Below are positions 60,740 to 64,000 of a stretch of 64,000 bases of DNA, one piece after another. A program made the translations under genes and the position numbers. Positions within the stretch are counted from its first letter, which is position 1. Each line of letters starts with the position of its first letter. The notes beneath the pieces were generated by a model. The model did not search any database. It saw only the letters and a list, made by a program, of their open reading frames with translations, and was not told the DNA's origin. This stretch comes from Gemmiger formicilis (GTDB lineage Bacteria; Bacillota; Clostridia; Oscillospirales; Ruminococcaceae), in the NCBI RefSeq assembly GCF_018784445.1, contig NZ_WQOH01000004.1, forward strand, positions 186,001 through 250,000. Reading direction: 5' to 3'.

Positions 60740-62410
60740 ATGGCAGAACAAACAAAAACCCGGCGCGGTCCGTTGGCTTGGGTCAAACGACACAAAAAAC
60801 TGATGATCTTTTTGGTCATTGTGCTCGTTATCGCGCTGGTCATCACCAACGTTGTGCGCAAGGCCAATAAGGCGGCCGCCGGTACGACCTACCAGTATGT
60901 GCGCACGACCGTCCTGCAAAAGACGACCCTCAGCGATTCGGTCAACGTCAACGGCACGGTAAAGTCCGGCAGCAGCGCCAGCGTCACCGCCTCGGATTCC
61001 GTCAAGACCTACAAGGTCACGGCGGTCAATGTGGCTGTGGGCGATACGGTCAAAAAGGGCGACGTCATTGCCACGCTGGACACCACCGATGTGGAAAAGC
61101 AGATCGCCAACGCCGAGCTGAAGCTCAGCGACACCCAGACCGACGCTCAGAAGAGCTATGACCAGGCTGTCGAGGATCAGTCTACCGACCTGGCCAGTGC
61201 CCGGGCGGATCTGGAAGAAGCCCAGAAAAAGTACGACACCCTCGGCCTGGATGACTACTACGGCTCAATGGCCGACGGCAGCAACAGCGGCAAGACGAAC
61301 CGTGAGATCGTCACCGAGTATTACACCCGCTACGCTGAGGAAATTGCCGGGTACGAAAACACCCTGGCGAACCTGCGCATCCAGCTGACCCAGGCCCAGC
61401 AGGACGGCGACGCCGACCGCGCCGCGGGTCTGCAGGGGCAGATCGACGATTACACCAACCGTGAGAGCGTCGCCAAGGGCCAGTGCAGCATCCCGGAACT
61501 GGGCCTGCAGGGCTTTGACGCCATCAGCCAGTGCTACAACCAGATCGAGCAGCTGGCCCAGGCGCTGGACAAGGCCCAGCAGTCCTACCAGAAGGCTGCC
61601 ACCGGCGCGTCCCGCAGTGTGGACAACGCCGAGACGAAGCTTGAGCAGTCCCAGCGCGAGGACGACACCCTGACCAGCTTGCAGACCGCACTGGATAACT
61701 GCACCCTGACCGCCACGATGGACGGCACCATCACGGCGCTGAACGCCACCGTGGGTGACGTGTGCAGCGGTGCAGTTGCCACCATTCAGGACGTGGACAA
61801 CCTGACCGTCGAGGTCACGATCCCCGCCAGCTCGGTGGGCAAGCTGAAAGCCGGCATGCAGTGCAACATTACCAGCGATGCTACCGAGGACACCGTCACC
61901 GGCACGCTGACCCGCATTGACCCGGTCGCCAACGACAGCGGCAGCTTCGGCGCGACTGTCACGGTCAACAACCAGGACAGCGGCCTGCTCATCGGCATTT
62001 CCGCCAAAGTGGAGATCATCGTCAGCGAAAAGGATAACGTCTTTACCGTCCCGCGTGACGCAGTGGGCACCAACGACGACGGCTCGACCTACGTGCTGCG
62101 CAAGACCGGCGGCGAGGGCGTGGACATGACCTTTGAGCAGGTCGCCGTCACCGAGGGCGACACCAACGATTACTACGTTGAGATCACCGGCGACGACCTG
62201 AACGAGGGCGACGTCATCCGCGCCACGGCCGACCTGACCCAGGGCGTGGAGACTAGCTCGTCCGGCGATGGGATGCAGGTGATGGAGAACGGCGATCTTT
62301 ACGTCGGCGACCCCAGCAATATGCCGGAGGGCACCGTGGTCATGGGCGGCGGCGACGCCCCGGCGGGCGGCCCCGGTGGCGGCGGCCCCGGCGGCCCGGG
62401 AGGTCAGTGA
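60740..62410 (+). CDS. MacA/HlyD-like efflux adaptor
   Basis: 556 residues. TM anchor (about 20-42), a lipoyl-like half (VNVAVGDTVKKGDVIATLD), a long coiled-coil region rich in Gln/Glu/Ala (about 118-320), the second lipoyl half (GTITALNATVGDVCSG) and a beta-barrel with VFTVPRDAVG. The C-terminal tail is Gly-rich (GGPGGGGPGG). In Gram-positives such adaptors work with MacB-type ABC exporters, whose genes follow. Confidence 0.92.
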   Translation: MAEQTKTRRGPLAWVKRHKKLMIFLVIVLVIALVITNVVRKANKAAAGTTYQYVRTTVLQKTTLSDSVNVNGTVKSGSSASVTASDSVKTYKVTAVNVAVGDTVKKGDVIATLDTTDVEKQIANAELKLSDTQTDAQKSYDQAVEDQSTDLASARADLEEAQKKYDTLGLDDYYGSMADGSNSGKTNREIVTEYYTRYAEEIAGYENTLANLRIQLTQAQQDGDADRAAGLQGQIDDYTNRESVAKGQCSIPELGLQGFDAISQCYNQIEQLAQALDKAQQSYQKAATGASRSVDNAETKLEQSQREDDTLTSLQTALDNCTLTATMDGTITALNATVGDVCSGAVATIQDVDNLTVEVTIPASSVGKLKAGMQCNITSDATEDTVTGTLTRIDPVANDSGSFGATVTVNNQDSGLLIGISAKVEIIVSEKDNVFTVPRDAVGTNDDGSTYVLRKTGGEGVDMTFEQVAVTEGDTNDYYVEITGDDLNEGDVIRATADLTQGVETSSSGDGMQVMENGDLYVGDPSNMPEGTVVMGGGDAPAGGPGGGGPGGPGGQ

Positions 62411-63192
62411 TGCCGGAAAATACACAACAGTTCGCGCAAAATATCGCGCATACCCTGATTGGTGACGAGGCCGCGCACCCCGCACAGCCGCTCATCCAGA
62501 TGCAGGGCATCCGCAAAAGCTACTACATCGGCCAGCCGAACGAGCTGGAAATCCTGCACGGTATTGATTTGACCGTCTACCCCGGCGAGTTCGTCGCCAT
62601 CGTGGGTGAGTCTGGCTCGGGCAAATCCACGCTGATGAACATTATCGGCGTGCTGGACAAGCCCACAGCGGGGGAGTACGTGCTGGACGGCGTGAACATC
62701 CACGACGCCGACGACAACGACTTGGCGGCCATCCGCAACCGCAAGATAGGCTTTGTGTTCCAGACCTACAACCTGATCGGCCGCCAGAGTGCGCTGAAAA
62801 ACGTCGAACTGCCGATGCTGTACGCGGGCGTCCCGGCGGGCGAGCGTACCCGCCGCGCCAAGGAGTGGCTGGACCGCGTTGGCATGGCCGAGCGCATGAA
62901 GCACCAGCCGAACGAGCTTTCCGGCGGCCAGAAGCAGCGTGTGGCGATTGCCCGCGCCATGGTCAACGAGCCTGCGCTGATTCTGGCTGACGAGCCGACC
63001 GGCGCACTGGACAGCCAGACCAGCCGCGTCGTGATGAACCTCTTTCACGAACTGCATGAAAAATACCACAAGACCATCGTGCTCATCACGCACAACCCTG
63101 AACTGGCCGAGGAATGCCAGCGGGTGCTGACGCTGCGCGACGGCCTGATCGTGGGCGAACGAAAGGGGACAGGCGAACGTGCAGCTTTTTGA
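62410..63192 (+). CDS. MacB-like ABC transporter ATPase
   Basis: 260 residues. Walker [10 protein letters not shown], signature [15 protein letters not shown], Walker [13 protein letters not shown] and the H-loop ITHNPE. LolD/MacB class. The N-terminus (about 35 residues) is longer than usual. ATG 62410 overlaps the adaptor stop by one base (TGATG), with GGGAGG upstream; the preceding GTG is weaker. Overlaps the permease by 14 bases. Confidence 0.93.
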   Translation: MPENTQQFAQNIAHTLIGDEAAHPAQPLIQMQGIRKSYYIGQPNELEILHGIDLTVYPGEFVAIVGESGSGKSTLMNIIGVLDKPTAGEYVLDGVNIHDADDNDLAAIRNRKIGFVFQTYNLIGRQSALKNVELPMLYAGVPAGERTRRAKEWLDRVGMAERMKHQPNELSGGQKQRVAIARAMVNEPALILADEPTGALDSQTSRVVMNLFHELHEKYHKTIVLITHNPELAEECQRVLTLRDGLIVGERKGTGERAAF

Positions 63193-64000
63193 GAATATCA
63201 GCATGGCGCTGACCAGCGTCAAGTCCAACAAGATGCGCAGCCTGCTCACGATGCTGGGTATCATCATCGGCATTGCAGCGGTCATCGCCATTGAAACGGT
63301 CGGCAACAGCATGACCGGCTCGGTCATGGACTCGATGTCCGGCATGGGTGCCAGCAACATTTCGGTCACGGTAACGCAGAAAAGCAGTTCCAGTACCTCG
63401 GGCACATCCCAGGGTGTCCGGCTGCGCCGGTTCATGGACTCACAGCCGTCGGATTCCGACCTCATCACCCAGGATATGATGGATGACTTTATGGCCACCT
63501 TCCCGACGCAGGTGGATCACATCGAACTTTCCCAGCAAGTAGGCGATGGGACGATTGCCAAGTACGGCGAACCGACCACGACCATCAAGACCAGCGTCAG
63601 CGGTGCCAATGCTGCCACACTGGAAAATCTTGGCGCAGATTCGCAGATTTTGTATGGGCGCTGGCTTGACGATGAAAAGGACGCAGGCCGCAGGGTCGCT
63701 TGTGTGTCAGAAAAATTCGTCGAACAGGCTGTCGGCGGCACCGCGCAGGAGGCCATCGGCAAGGCGGTCACGCTGACGATCAACAAGAATTTGTATACGT
63801 TCTATATACAAGGCGTATATAAATACACAGAGGAAGACTACTCCAGTATGTTCGGCGGCAGCGACGATGACAGCATCCAGACGAACTTTTATATCCCACT
63901 GGACGTGGCAAAGTCCATCGTCGGCGCGGGCGCAGGCTACCAGAGCATCACGGTGGTGGCAAACGGCGGCAGTGTGAACGTGACCACCTTTGTGGACACG
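63179..64000 (+). CDS. MacB-like ABC permease, cut at the window end
   Basis: GTG start at 63179, preceded by AAAGGGGA; 274 codons are open to the window edge. [20 protein letters not shown], then TM helix LLTMLGIIIGIAAVIAI as in FtsX/MacB permeases, then the large extracytoplasmic MacB domain beginning NSMTGSVMDSMSG. The C-terminal three TM helices are outside. It completes the MacA-MacB-type efflux system. Confidence 0.9.
   Translation, partial: MQLFENISMALTSVKSNKMRSLLTMLGIIIGIAAVIAIETVGNSMTGSVMDSMSGMGASNISVTVTQKSSSSTSGTSQGVRLRRFMDSQPSDSDLITQDMMDDFMATFPTQVDHIELSQQVGDGTIAKYGEPTTTIKTSVSGANAATLENLGADSQILYGRWLDDEKDAGRRVACVSEKFVEQAVGGTAQEAIGKAVTLTINKNLYTFYIQGVYKYTEEDYSSMFGGSDDDSIQTNFYIPLDVAKSIVGAGAGYQSITVVANGGSVNVTTFVDT

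Overview
The window comes from the chromosome of a GC-rich, low-oxygen Firmicute. The closest fit is the Oscillospiraceae/Ruminococcaceae (Faecalibacterium, Gemmiger, Subdoligranulum-like). Reasons: an IspH enzyme fused to S1 RNA-binding repeats, a T-box leader, a THF riboswitch, a class D-type sortase, a PPi-type phosphofructokinase, and many dispersed hairpin repeats between genes. Genus is inference; the phylum-level placement is firm.

Layout. 1-3.4 kb: lower glycolysis (pgk partial, tpiA, gpmI). 3.6-22.2 kb: a long surface-glycan and cell-envelope region. It has two divergent N-acetyl-sugar amidotransferases (WbpG/PseA type), one HisF/HisH-like ammonia supply pair, an SDR epimerase, a sugar-phosphate isomerase-like TIM barrel, two GT2 glycosyltransferases, an FAD oxidoreductase, GT-C-like membrane proteins, an O-antigen ligase-like protein, and a sortase locus with its probable substrate. 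One membrane gene there is broken. 22.2-28.5 kb: housekeeping (BaiN-like flavoprotein, cmk, plsC, ispH-S1, GtrA, deoC). 28.6-33.3 kb: a tiny AT-rich membrane ORF, a ZIP metal transporter, and a lipoprotein with a two-component system. 33.5-38.5 kb: yqhQ-like, prmC, recA, a reversed macro-domain gene, and recX. 38.7-47.1 kb: rimO, pgsA, a GT-C protein, cysS and a double-GT-C protein mannosyltransferase. 47.1-49.1 kb: a DUF559 nuclease-like gene bracketed by inverted repeats, a MITE, and pfp. 49.5-52.4 kb: asnB under an Asn T-box and folT under a THF riboswitch. 52.5-60.4 kb: LacI regulator, MATE exporter and a BMP-type nucleoside ABC importer. 60.7 kb to the end: a MacAB-like efflux system, cut by the window edge.

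How the parts work together. The glycan region looks able to make an amidino-modified sugar: HisH frees ammonia from glutamine, HisF passes it on, and the two amidotransferases use it. HisF lacks the second catalytic aspartate of histidine biosynthesis, which fits this role. Mobile small elements are the other theme. Two hairpin families sit in most long intergenic gaps. Their stems vary while pairing is kept, and one family brackets the DUF559 gene, which may be linked to their spread.

Most promoters found share a TTGC-type -35 box. All positions, motifs and pairings were read by eye; no search or folding program was run.
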